The translations under genes and the position numbers were made by a program. Under the pieces are notes generated by a model, which was not told the origin of the DNA, ran no database searches, and was given only the letters and a program-made list of their open reading frames with translations. Source: Pholis gunnellus (Eukaryota; Chordata; Actinopteri; Perciformes; Pholidae). Taken from it: a stretch of 64,000 bases of DNA. The DNA is taken from contig OU342817.1 in the NCBI GenBank assembly GCA_910591455.2, positions 6,037,915 to 6,101,914 on the forward strand, written 5' to 3'. Shown here piece after piece: positions 1-11,700 of this stretch; positions within the stretch are counted from its first letter, which is position 1; every line of letters starts with the position of its first letter.

Positions 1-1719
1 TCTGTGATACTCTTCTGTGTCACCTTTCTGACATGACGCAATGACATCCGAGGGGTCAACTCGACTGTCCAACACCAATCTCCAGCCCATCTCCCGAGTT
101 CGAGGATCGGTGTCCCATACCAGGGCTTTGTCTGGGGAGGAGAGCTCAGGTGTACTGGCCTCTTGACCTGCGTTGTGTTGCTTGGAAAGCACCGCCCAAA
201 CAGAGAGCTCTGGACAGGGGCTCATGTTGACCTTTCTGCGGATCTTGTACATCTTCAAATGTCTCAAGATTGAGTCCTTAATTGTGCTGTCACACTCCAG
301 GAAAACACCCTGTCCTGCATCTGCTTCTTTCAGACTGAAAGGAAATACAGTCAATTTAGTGCCTCGTGAAACAGAACATCCACCATAAAAACTATACAAT
401 CAGGTAATTCAGTGTTACAGCAGACATTTATGGGGAAAACTTGTATTTCCTCAATCTGCTGATTAATGAGTTAAGGACTCTGTTTATTACCCAGAGAGAT
501 CTTTGTGTAGCACCTAAAGAAGTGGCAAAAAGTCTCTTGTTTTATAAAGTTCAGCAGCTGGTTAGAAATCTTAGTGTAACAAAAAAGAACAAGTGGAAAG
601 ATAAACTGAATAAAGTTAATCTGTAGCTGGATGAGAGGTCTATCTTTCCAGGCAGAGTTCACATATTTCACAACAATCACATACTAGTATCTATTGAGTT
701 GCTACTGTACACTAGTGTCAGCTGAGACAGTCGACCAAATTTCACCGTCAGCTAAAATTCATACATGCGTCTTTCAAATGGTAAAGTAGCATTTTTTGAC
801 AGGCCGGGTTACAATAGTTCATGCTCCGTGTGTTGCCAACTATTCATCAAAATATAAGCTTATCGTACCCTTTTGTGTCTTATGACATAACGCATGAACT
901 ATCTCGATGTGATTACTTGTCATCACCAGTTATCCTGCAAATAAGAAAAGATAGATCGCCCTTACATGCCAGCGAAGTTTATTCACAAATTGCTGCACTA
1001 GCAATGTAAAACATGTGTTAAAGTCTTAATGAAATAGCATCTATACATCATCTCACTTCCTGTATTTAATGAAGGCCATTTCATATTGAAAAGTGTCTTT
1101 TTTCCCCCAGGTCCATATTGGGCAACTAAGTGTTTTTAAATTCCACTGATATCAAATTGGCAGTGACCCTATATTTGGTTCATTTAACCTTAAACACAGC
1201 ACTCCGTGCCTAACGTTAGCTAATGTTTGAGCCACACTGAACACACACCACTGACTCACCAGCCCTGTTGTCTGCTACTGGGCTACCAACACGAGCGACT
1301 GCATTTTGAGATAAGTAACGTTAGCCCCACCCTGGTGTCAACTGAAAACACTAAACGGTATAATGTAGAATACTCTACCTGTACAACATGATGTCATATA
1401 GTGTTCTTCCTTGTACATTTAGCATGTGCGAGTACATAGCTGTGAGTCCAGGCTCCTCCAGCAGCCCCATGTCATTGGTTATGATCCCCTGAAGGAACGA
1501 GCTCGTGTCTTGTCCCTGGATTTTAAGTAAAGTCCTGTGAGGTAGGTGATAGCACACACACTGAACTGGGACATCTCTTCGGGCAGTGTCCTGGCTGTAC
1601 CTTCTAACAAGGACACCTGCTGGCGCTGGAACACCGGAGAGAAACGATACGCACAAATATCGACCCGTGTGTTTTGTGGCGGACGTGAACGCTCCCCTGG
1701 CGAAACACAAACTCCCCAT
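1..1719 (-). CDS. iba57: iba57, mitochondrial iron-sulfur cluster assembly factor (partial, first two coding exons)
   Basis: Coding exon 1 runs 1719-1379 and exon 2 runs 334 down to the window edge. The donor (CAG|GTAGAG, reverse strand) and acceptor (TTTCAG|TCTG) join in phase, the split codon giving Ser in LYSLKEA. About 225 residues are visible. The N-terminus is Arg/Ser-rich and lacks early acids, as in a mitochondrial presequence, then come GQDTSSFLQGIITND, QGRTLYDIML and IRRKVNMSPCPELSVWAV, all typical of the GcvT-like folate-binding fold of IBA57/CAF17. The family motif around the conserved Cys (KGCY) would lie in the missing 3' part. Family knowledge: IBA57 works with ISCA1/ISCA2 in mitochondria to make 4Fe-4S clusters. 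The ATG at 1719 is the first in the exon. The gene is cut by the window edge; it is not a pseudogene. The identification is firm; the exact 3' structure cannot be seen. Confidence 0.93.
335..1378 (-). other. iba57 intron 1
   Basis: This is the stretch between the two iba57 coding exons. It starts with GTAGAG and ends with TTTCAG on the minus strand. Short ORFs inside it have no family features. I see no repeat or RNA gene in it. Confidence 0.8.
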
Positions 1720-1870
1720 TGTTGTACGCCGCGGTAAGAGTTACTTGTCAAATTTAAATGGCTACTCCGCCTGTTAACAGCAGTGGACGGCTACATAACA
1801 CAGGACATGGCGGTTGACTCCGGCAGCAAGGGCTCCATTTTGAAATCCCACAATGCATTGCTCCATAATA
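1720..1870. promoter_or_regulatory. iba57 promoter / 5' leader with a ZNF143-type site
   Basis: The sequence just upstream of the iba57 ATG is richer in CpG than its surroundings. At 1845-1862 it carries ATCCCACAATGCATTGCT, close to the ZNF143/SBS consensus (TCCCAnnATGCAnYGC) that is common near start sites of housekeeping genes. No TATA box is placed suitably for iba57. A plus-strand ATG at 1807 opens a short reading frame pointing away from iba57, so the promoter could be bidirectional; that frame has no family likeness. Promoter activity is inferred from position and motif only. Confidence 0.5.
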
Positions 1871-4586
1871 ACATGACCTCGGATGTGTGTGACGTTTTGC
1901 TCAATGCTCGCGTGGTATATGGACAGTACGTTACTTGTTAGGAAACGTTTGTTAAATCACTATAGATGTACAGTTACACTAAACTCCTGTCGCTTTTGTT
2001 GAGTATGACATGCAACAAAAACATCCGGAGAAATTTTAGATTTGCCTGAGATTTAGGCCTGCTTGTTAAAATCTACACGTTGAAACAAATACAAATAGCC
2101 AATGCCAAATAAGACCAAAATATTCGCAGTTATATAATGTTCATGAGGAAATGTTCAGTTTAGTCTTGTTATAACAAGATATGCACACGATAAGTTGTAA
2201 TGTCAATATGTCATTCACATGTTAACTAGACAGATTTAGTGCATCTATATCTGCAATGTTCTGGTAAAACTTCAAGTTCATCGCAGACACTTTTGTTCAA
2301 CACAGCACATGGTGTTGTGTTAAGTATGCATATACCAATGTGATTTTTGAAATGCATTGGATTATACAGATGAAATAAACAGTGTTACCTCTCAGAGGTA
2401 GCATGATTTCTTATTGATTAACTTGACTTACCGCATGTCCACTTCATGGATTCAAGTACATTCAGCAGTTATTTTTACTGAGCATTATATTCAGGAAGTT
2501 TAAGTCAGCAGCGACACAATTTATAACTATTGTATTGCTATATAACATACCGTGACATTGAAAAAGTTACAGGCCATGTCTAAACTGAAATATTCAATCA
2601 CCTATGCAATGGCTATATTAGTGTTAGGAATGAAATGTACTTGAATGCACAGCAGGCAGCCTATGTAGTTTAATGTGGCTCCCACCAAGGCTCTATAAAC
2701 ATTCACTGCTCAGTTAAACTTCTTAACAGATGGGAAATACAAAAAAACTGAGCACACATCTGAAGTTACCGAATAAAATGTGTAAGTCATTAGCAGGTAA
2801 ATGATTTAAAACATGCAATCCTGTCTCTAACAAAAGTGATGTAAAATAGAGAATAAATGAAGTGAAGTGAAAGTGCACCAAATGGTTTCTTTCAGGATAC
2901 AAATGCTTTGTAAAAGAAACCTACATTTGTAAGAAGATGTCGACTTTAGATACAGAACATTCCTAGGGCGCCGGTAACTCTCAGAATACAGTGATAATTT
3001 GTAAATGTGGAGATAATTCAGTCATGTTTAGGGTGGAGTTTTTCAGATTGTATACAATGAGCTACTGCAATGTAGGTTAGGTTTCTTTGTTTGGTCCACA
3101 CCTGGTGCTACTTATCCAATATTTAATGGGTGTTTGTCTCCAGAAGTCAATCTTAACGCATACACCCTAAGTCTTGTTTTAATTATTGGCCTGTTTTATT
3201 TTTAAAATATTTTCTCATTGCTGCTGCTGATTCTGGAAAAGAGCTACTTTTCCTTTTTTATGGTATTTTCCCATACGTAAAGGCAATAAAATGCTGTGTG
3301 ATTTCGTAGGTGGTAAAAAATGATATGCCCCTCCTGCACCAACGCTTTGCTACATCACCAAGTACGATTCTTCTCATTAAAGTTTACTGCCCCACACATT
3401 TCAAAATTATTCTTAAAACAAGTGCATATACTTTAAATTTGCTGTGGTCAGTAAAAGAAGAATCTCAACATCTCATTCCAAGCATGAAATAACTTTTTAC
3501 AACTTCAATGATAAAAACTTTTCCCTTTGCAGTTTCAAAGACTCACCATTGCTATTAGTGTGGTGAAGCAGAGAGGCAGATGTGTATTATATAGCAAGAA
3601 CTCAGAGGTTTCAAATGACTTTATTCCTTCATGGATGAAATACGAGAACAGTCTTTAAAAGTTTTAGGCACTTTGAAGTATGACAACAGTGAAGGCAGGA
3701 TTAAATATTATTCAGAAACCAATTTTAGAAACATACAAATTGAAATGGTCATCTTCAAGACCTAACATGTCTAAACATAAGATAAATATAGAGCTAATTG
3801 AATAGCTAAGGATGGGTTTCTACTGTAGGCTATATGGATACTTTATGTTCCAAGTTCTAAAGCATGCATCATGGGCTTCCGTTTGTGGAAAATCAGTATT
3901 TAGTTTAGAAAAAAACTCGGATTTTCTATTCACTTACCTCTTCCCCTTGAAACGTGACACTGCAAGGCTTTGGAAAATATAGAATAGATAAAGGCTTTGC
4001 ACGCAATGACTCAAGATCATCACACCGAGTAGATGTCCACCAGAAGAGCCATCCCTGTTTCATTATCTTTATCAAAATATTTCACATTTCATCTGCTTCC
4101 AGAAACACTCCTCCATACTACATCCAAAAATACATCCCAACATGTTAAACATGCATCGTTCCAACAATAATCCTCATTCTTCAGAAGTGAGTCATTGTGC
4201 ATTTATACAGTGTTTTTCACTGCGTTTTTCATTTTTGGATTGAGGGTACAATCACACTTACAAAGTTAGAATTAATCCAGTTCAGCGGCAGTCAAGGGTA
4301 GATCAGATAAATAGCTCGAAGCAGTCTGTTTATACTTTGACATTTTAGCTGGAATTAGAGATGTTGAACTAAGTAAGCATATGTTAACCATGTCCAAAAG
4401 CTATGGGAAGCACAAAATGACACACTACAGTAACGATAGTAAGACGATTTGTGATACTGGATTTGATAAGTTCCACATGTGTGTTTTCTTTTAAATTCCC
4501 CAAAACTGTGTACTGCACTCCTTCAGTGGGTGATTGAAATTCTCATTTGTTATTGTCCTAAGTCGCATCTCTCTCACACACGCAGA

Positions 4587-4645
<59 letters not shown>

Positions 4646-4719
4646 CCTCCAGCTGTGTCACAGTGCAGTCCTGGAGTCCTAAAAGTTTGAACTGTTAATT
4701 TACTGAATTAGAATAATCT
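1871..4719. other. gjc2-iba57 intergenic region, probably including the gjc2 3' UTR
   Basis: No coding exon is recognisable here. The stretch is AT-rich with many stops. gjc2 is transcribed towards it, so its right part is probably gjc2 3' UTR. A reverse-strand AATAAA at 3620-3625, about 1.1 kb past the stop, is one candidate polyA signal. A CA microsatellite lies at about 4594-4643. I see nothing else of note. Confidence 0.5.
4594..4643. repeat. (CA)n microsatellite
   Basis: About 25 CA units with a few interruptions on the left side. It lies 80-130 bp downstream of the gjc2 stop codon, so it is probably in the 3' UTR. Confidence 0.95.
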
Positions 4720-5976
4720 CTAGATCCAGACAGAGGTCTTTCCATTTTTTACAATGGTAGCAGCCTTTTCTGTGGCTGATTTCGGCCTCGCTCCTTGTTT
4801 CTCTTGGACCATATTCACTCGATTTTGTTCTGCCATAGTGCCCCCAGATACAGGACTACTGGTTCTGGACGTTTGCTGGTTGGTTTTGGTTTGATATGTT
4901 TGAAAGGCCATATCGAGCTGTTCCTGGGCCACCCGTAGGTGCCGGTGTAGACTTGCCAAATCAGACGGGATGTTCTCATCTGGGCTGGTGCACTGCTGCT
5001 CCTGGGCCACGTTGGCCATGTTCTGCTCGTGGGTGATGAGGCTGTTGGGGATCCTGCTAGGTTTGTCTGTCTTCATCACAAGGTTGTAACCCGGAGGAGA
5101 GGCTGGGATGTTTCGAGAAAACGGGTAGCCGTAGGACGTCCGCACGCCCCGGTTCCTCTTCGTGCGGAGTGTGTCCCGAAAAGTGCCAATTCCCAAGTGA
5201 AGCATCTCGCACACATTTAGCACTAGACAAAGGCAGCTCACCACATACATGATGAGGAGGAAGATTGTTTTCTCTGTGGGCCTGGAGATGAAACAGTCCA
5301 CTCTGTGTGGACAGGGGACTCTGTTGCATACATATGACGGACTAACTCGAAACCCATAGAGGAGATACTGTCCTACAAGGAAAGCGATTTCAAAAATAGC
5401 TCGCGACATGAGCTGTAGAACATAGATTCTCATCAGGCCTTCTTGCAATATTCTTCGGCGGCCATCGTGTTTTGGTGGGTCTTTGCCAGTGCTGGTCACT
5501 GGTTCGGGCTTGGCCTCCAGCACCTCCAGCGTATCCTCATAGATCATGGGCTCAGCATCGTCATCTTCATCCTCTTCTAGGACATCTTCCAGGTGGTGGC
5601 TTTCTCTCCATCTGGAGTGAGGAGGAGGCTTTTTGCGGAGCCTGTGGTGCTTCCTGCGCTCCACCTCTGTAGTTCGGGCTATCTTGTGGATGGCGTAACC
5701 CATGTACATGATAGAGGGAGTGGAGATCATGATGATCTGGAAGACCCAGAAGCGGACGTGCGAGAGAGGGGCAAACGCATCGTAGCAGACGTTGTCACAC
5801 CCGGGCTGCTTGGTGTTGCAGGTGAACTTGGTCTGCTCGTCCGAGTAGATGGACTCACCTCCAACCGCTGTGAGCACAATGCGGAAGATGATGAGCACGG
5901 TCAGCCACACTTTCCCCACAAAGGTGGAGTGGTTGTGGATCTCTTCCAGGAGACGAGTGAGAAAGCTCCAGCTCAT
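4720..5976 (-). CDS. gjc2: gjc2-like gamma connexin (connexin 47 type), complete
   Basis: A 418-residue uninterrupted reading frame for a four-pass gap-junction protein. The N-terminal MSWSFLTRLLEEIHNHSTFV is the gamma-connexin signature. Extracellular loop 1 has C53, C60 and C64 (C-x6-C-x3-C), and loop 2 has C217, C222 and C228 (C-x4-C-x5-C). Membrane segments fall near residues 23-40, 75-97, 183-208 and 236-257. The cytoplasmic loop is long and acidic (130-147), followed by KHDGRRR. YVVSCLCLVLN and SDEQTKFTC look more like GJC2 than GJC1 (Cx45), and adjacency to iba57 matches the human GJC2-IBA57 pair. The last residues, TSVWI, are a PDZ-ligand ending that I associate with Cx45. Family knowledge: connexins form intercellular channels, and mammalian Cx47 is mainly in oligodendrocytes. 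The coding region lies in one exon, as is usual for connexins. The alternative is a gjc1 paralogue, judged less likely. Confidence 0.9.
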   Translation of the reverse strand: MSWSFLTRLLEEIHNHSTFVGKVWLTVLIIFRIVLTAVGGESIYSDEQTKFTCNTKQPGCDNVCYDAFAPLSHVRFWVFQIIMISTPSIMYMGYAIHKIARTTEVERRKHHRLRKKPPPHSRWRESHHLEDVLEEDEDDDAEPMIYEDTLEVLEAKPEPVTSTGKDPPKHDGRRRILQEGLMRIYVLQLMSRAIFEIAFLVGQYLLYGFRVSPSYVCNRVPCPHRVDCFISRPTEKTIFLLIMYVVSCLCLVLNVCEMLHLGIGTFRDTLRTKRNRGVRTSYGYPFSRNIPASPPGYNLVMKTDKPSRIPNSLITHEQNMANVAQEQQCTSPDENIPSDLASLHRHLRVAQEQLDMAFQTYQTKTNQQTSRTSSPVSGGTMAEQNRVNMVQEKQGARPKSATEKAATIVKNGKTSVWI

Positions 5977-6005
5977 GTTGCTCCAACAAGCTTGTCAACT
6001 AGAAT
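5977..6005 (-). other. gjc2 5' UTR segment with splice acceptor
   Basis: Just upstream of the gjc2 ATG the minus strand reads CTCTTTACAG|ATTCTAG. This is a good acceptor, so the coding exon probably begins at 6005 and a non-coding first exon lies farther right. That is the usual connexin gene plan. The upstream exon itself could not be placed. Confidence 0.6.
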
Positions 6006-6914
6006 CTGTAAAGAGAGAATAAAGAATGGATTTAGTAGGGACCCATTGAAGAATGTGGTTGAGCTGAGAAAGCAATGAGTTGCAGTTGCATTCAATGTTT
6101 GAATAAATGATCATGTTGCACGAGGAATCACAGATAATATTACGTTGTTGTATTATATTGTAACGTTACAGTTGTACTCCTTATATAAAATGCCTGTGCT
6201 GTTTATGTCCAACCAAAGGAAATCCAGACTATAGGGCTCCAACTAACAGTTATTTTGTCGTCTATAAAAATGTCCCAGAGCCAACGGGACATTTTAAAAT
6301 ATCTTACTATATTTTACTACCAATCCCAAACCCCAAAGATATTCAATTTATTTATTATTCTTTTATCAAAAAAGTATTAAATGAGAAGTAGTTCAAAATA
6401 GTTGTAGATTTATTTTCTGTCACTCTAATCTACCATCCATTTCCAGTGTGGACCTACAGTATAACTTGGAAATGTGGACTTTGCAAATTTGTCAAACTGT
6501 AGACGGAGACTTCCTGACGTAGAGGAGACATTCGTTTTTTACTGATTCTGCAGCCAAACACAAGACAATGGCTTGTGTTGATTCATGTCAGTGAGTGGGG
6601 TGATGTCATTCAGTCAACCTATCTAAACACACATCCCGTCGTAATTCTAATATCCCCTTCTAACAGATTGAAATAGTTTATGAAAAGGTTAAGATGGCAA
6701 AGGAGAAAAACACAAACATCAGCCATGCAAAAACCCACCAGCAACAACAACCACTTTGATTATAGCTTTGACCAAAGAACACGCTGCTGAAGACACAGAA
6801 CGAAACTGACAGCTCTGAATTTAAGAAAAGCTCATTCTGGTACAAGAGTGTGCTCCACTCAGAGAGCCACTTCAGAAACATACTGTACCCGGCATGGCAA
6901 CACATATCATGCCA

Positions 6915-6918
<4 letters not shown>

Positions 6919-6973
<55 letters not shown>
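6919..6973. repeat. (CA)n microsatellite
   Basis: About 27 uninterrupted AC units. The overlapping reverse-strand open frame that begins with Val-Cys repeats is only the translation of this tract. Confidence 0.95.
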
Positions 6974-6974
<1 letters not shown>

Positions 6975-7394
6975 CCTAACAGATGATATGAAACCTCACA
7001 GTGTCATACTCTGACTCTGTGAGGTGATTGAGGCCGCGACGAGGAGACAGCGTAGCGCTTCTGTCCCTTCATTCATGGAGCTGCACTGTTCATGTTGATT
7101 TCATGACTGCGGCACTGTGTTCCCTGGCGTGGGATGTGCCATCTCCCCTGCCATCTGAGTGAACAGGAGAGGCTTGTTGCTCTGCCACGAGGCCTCCCCT
7201 CCAGATCCAGCACTGCTGACGCTGGGGAGAGGTACAGCCACATGGAGACAGATGGCACCTATAGTGGGCGACTCATGTCTGCCCCAGGATGGCATGACAG
7301 GAGGGGCCGCGACACTGAGGATTCATAAGTTTAAACAAATCTGTTGTGTGTAGCGTCAACATCACATCCTAACGTTGAAGTGATGCTGAGATAT

Positions 7395-7556
7395 CTGCCT
7401 GCTGTTGATGTGTTTTACAGCTTGTTGTGTTGATTTTTTGCTGCCTTGTCTGTGTTTAATTGTTTGTGCTGTTGCCATTTTAACCAGGTCTCCTCTGAAA
7501 ATACATTTCTAACCTAAGTGGAACTGGCCTGTTTAATAAATAAAGATTCGATTTTT
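7395..7556 (+). mobile_element. LINE-like 3' tail, copy 1
   Basis: The text ends with TTTTAACCAGGTCTCCTCTG and then a diverged GGCCTGTTTAATAAATAAAG. It matches a common fish retroelement 3' end (taaccaggtct...ggttaaataaag). It pairs with the copy at 14229-14410. It is a truncated relic with no coding part seen. Confidence 0.55.
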
Positions 7557-8634
7557 ACTGAAGATAACACAGAAATGTAAATTCAACTAAGACCATGTTT
7601 GGGTTCATGGATTTTTGCTTAATTTGTGTCAGTTAACATGTCATACAAAGCAACTCACTCCAAGTCGTAGTCATTTTTCATTTATAATAATTTTAAAATA
7701 GGTTAAAACATACTTTTTTTAGGCAATACATGTTTCAGAAATACAGCGTATCGAATATTACCGTATTAGCTACAGAGGTATTGTAGTTACAGAAAATATA
7801 AACATTTTATGATAATTAAATTCCACAATTTAGAACCACTTTTTAAATATAAATGTGTAATAAGGGCTAATACATTAGTGAGTTTAAACAGATGCAAGCC
7901 CAATATATTTAACATTATTAAGCATCCATCATATTGTATTGAGTTGAGTGAATAGCTTTTTGCAACATTGGTTCAATTGATTTAGAAGAATATACATTTT
8001 TGATAAACTACTACACTGGCGTGAAATGATCTTTCAGCAGAATGAATTCAGACACCGGAACCCACAAACAGTCCACAGTTTCACTGTAACAAAATGGGCA
8101 TTTACAATAAAATGACTCATTGAACAGAAGCTATCATATAGTTTCTTTAAGGAAAATAACTGAAACAACCCACCTTGAAAAGTTGCACATGCATTTCCCA
8201 TCCTGAAGGTCTCCTGTGCCTTCTCTAGATATCCCCTGCACAGTCCTGGCCTTTTCCGTCTTATTGATAACTTCCAGAATGGCAAAAACAAAAATACAAA
8301 AAAACAATGATGGAACTTTTCAGACCAGACTTTCTATTTATTCCGTTTCCCCACTCTGTGAAGAAGTGAGGTCTTGCCGCTGTGAATGCCTCACATTCTG
8401 GCTTGTGTCTGGTTTCTATTACACCAGCCTTCTGCTCAAGAAGGAAGTATAAAAAACAGAGAGAGGCAGAAAAAAATCCTCCTCTGGCGAATGACCCTCA
8501 TCCAAGGGTTCAGACTTGAGGATATCGCACTGCAGATTGAAAAGAACACCCAGCTGAGGGAGCGTGTTAATCGCAGCACAGTCAACCTCCCCCCCAACGC
8601 TCATGTGCAATGTTTGTAACACAGATGATGAAGG

Positions 8635-8674
8635 TCTCTCCCTCTCTCTCTCTTTCTGTCTCTTACTTTTTCTG

Positions 8675-8713
<39 letters not shown>
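8635..8713. repeat. (CT)n microsatellite
   Basis: An imperfect CT-rich stretch that becomes pure TC at about 8680-8713. The reverse-strand Arg-Glu repeat frame over it is an artefact of the tract. Confidence 0.95.
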
Positions 8714-8715
<2 letters not shown>

Positions 8716-11700
8716 ACATCTCCATCAATGTATCTCAGCTTCTTGCGGGATGATGTCCACATGCCCTCCAACCATTTACGCAGCAACAGCAGTGGCTCAC
8801 TCAGAGAAAGAAGGTCACGTATAGAGTCGTGGCACACTTCACACACATTTGTAAAAATGCTAAAAGGTAATTCATCCACACCTCTTACTCTCTTTCTCTC
8901 TTGTCTCACACCGACACACACATATCAACCATAGCAAATGCACATAAGCAACCTCTATATTATGTGTCAATTATAACAGTTTACAGTGGGTGTCCCTTAT
9001 GAGGAAACAACTCTTGGGAGACTAAGACAAGGAGTTTTAGGACAGTGTCACCGAGACATAAGCCACCTTGCCTCAGTGCAGATCCGCTAGAATGTAACCA
9101 GCAGGTACGCTCAGTCATATCAAGTGTCATAATATTTAGATCCTCCGTCCAGGCAGATGGCCAGATAACGGAGCAGTGGACAGGCCGCACTCTACACTCC
9201 TGCTACACGTCTTTTCCGACTCGATGTTTATACTTTCAAGCTTTCACCACGGCCTGCGGAGCGCAGTAGCATCGCCACACGTTGTTACTTGAGGCGTGAG
9301 ATGGATTTTTTTCACACGGTGGCAAGAGCGGCTGCATGCAGGACAGAAGTCTCTCTCGCGTCTCACGCACACTCCTTACATTCTTTTTCTCAGTCGGAAA
9401 TAACATGACAAAGTACAGATGAGGAGGTGATTCATGCAGGATTAAAGTCGGAAAGGAATTTCTCCATCTCTTTACTGTATGTGCCAGAACCTTGCTGCGA
9501 CGTTTGGGAAGGGATCTAAAGTCAACTTCTTTTAATAAAGGCAGATAAACGGGTTAGTGTCTGGCTTGCATTAATGAAATGTGTCTGGTCATTGTCACAG
9601 TGACCATATTATTATAATGTTGCTTTCATAAGGCCCTCAATAAACCTTAATTATGACCTGTATGCAGCTATAAAGCCAAGAGTAACGCTCAACATCAGTA
9701 AGGCCGCCATTAATCAGATCACGCTTTCAACTCGGTTCCTAAGAAAAATTCTTGATTTCCTGTTTCTCAAAACATTGTGGGGATGTTAAGACAGTTATTA
9801 GTTGCAGATCAAAGACAACTGCAGTGAGACATTTAGTGAATGAGGTAGTACAAGCACATTAAGAGTCTTTGCATTTTAAATCTCATTCTGTCTGAGTAGT
9901 TTGTGGTGGAAAGAAAGCTCGGAGCGCCAGCCATCTGGGCCTGCAGGAGCCCTCCTCCCGAGGCCTCGCCTTCAGGGCCCCCCTCTCCGACTGACTGAGG
10001 AGATGTGGCGTAGCGAGCACCCCTGGTGCAGCACTGAAGATAAGAAGACAGGGGATGCTGCTAGAGCATTTGGGATTTTGGACATGTGCTATCCCTAAGG
10101 GACGGATACGCACGTGTTTTTAAGTTGCAGTGCATTCCTCTGCATCCAAAATCTTCCCGTCGTCCAAAAGACACAGATGGTCCATAAGAAGGTTGTTACG
10201 TGAACATTCAACTAAAAGTCAATTAGAGTTTATGTTCCTCAACAGTTGGTAGAACTTGGGTTTACAATACTGATACAATATAGGTCAGAAATGATGTATA
10301 CATTTAAAATGTGTTTTTATTGACAGACTTGTATTTTATACAGTTAAGTTAAAGTTATATTTGATGATATATCTAAAATGTATATATTTTTTTAATTTTG
10401 ATAACTCTCACTTCTAAAAATGTGACATGGCCTATAAATAACTCTTATTCTCTGTCGTTGTTGTTTCTTCTCTGTATGTACAAAAGAAACCAACATATTT
10501 GTACTTCTTACTTTATTAAAATCTATTGTTGTCCTTTGAAATCCAGGCAGTTCATTTCCCTGTTCTTTGATTAGAGCAGAATTTATGTGATAATTGAAAA
10601 TACTGTAATTTTGACAAAAAGGGAATTATAAAACAATAGATTTTTAACAATGAATTAGTCTTTGAAACTGCATGAAAACATTTGAATTGCACACAGTTAC
10701 TTCCAACAAAAACAAAATGTGTGTGCACAAATGCATACAGTCAAACCAATGACTGTCTAGTTTTGAATGTGTCGTCCCTTTTGTCCTCTGACAATTCAGG
10801 CTATTCTAGCTTTGGGAAACTGTAGTTCATGTTGATAAATATTGATTGGACTGCCCAGAGCTGGGAAAATATCAAAGTATTCCCCTGTTAGACATCGTTT
10901 GACATTGCTCTTGTCACAAGGTCTGGCATCATGTGACAGCCAAATGCGAATGTTTAATATTCATTAGGTTGTGGTTATAATTAGTGTTACATGTAAAATA
11001 GAGCAGATCTTTTTTTCAGTTGTGGTAGCATCTGTGAGATGTGAACAACCTTCTTTTAAAACAATCTAACATGACGGCTAACAATAAAACTTTATTTAAA
11101 GACAAAAATGATGAGAAAATAATCAGCAAAATAGCTGGTTGCTGTATTGAATCACATCATAAATTCATTGCATTTCTTAATTTCTTCATTTGAATTTTCA
11201 CGGCATGATTTTGTTATTCCCCAGACAGTTTCACCTTTAAGAGGTCACTGGGAGCTGGGAGGGTTTGCAGCGTTGCCGAGTGTTGAAGTGATGCAACATG
11301 GAGGAGTGAACATCTCGACAACTCTCCTTGGCCGCCACCAATGTCATCGCAAGAGTTTTCTCCGCATGTATTTCCTGAATAAAGTTGATGCGAGCAGACT
11401 GGGGGCTGTGGAGGTCTGTGTTTATGTAACAGATCAAGCTCCACCATGTGACTTGGATGCCCCCCCCTCCCCTCAGAGAAAAGAGTGACACAAGACACCA
11501 GAGCAAAGAAACATGCAACTTGGTGCTTGGACTCCTCCTCTCCTCTTCTCCCCCATCTCTCCTACAACTATCATTAAACTGCTCTTACCAGGCTGTGGGG
11601 GGCTATCCCATAGGCAGCCTGAGAGTGGTGGCAGTCCCATCTCATTTGTTCATTTTTCTCCCAGTTTCTCAGCCGAGCCTATCCTACCCCCGGGGTGAGT

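Noticed and set aside
6678..6968. 96-codon reverse frame
   Set aside because: Its start is the translation of the CA microsatellite (Cys-Val repeats).
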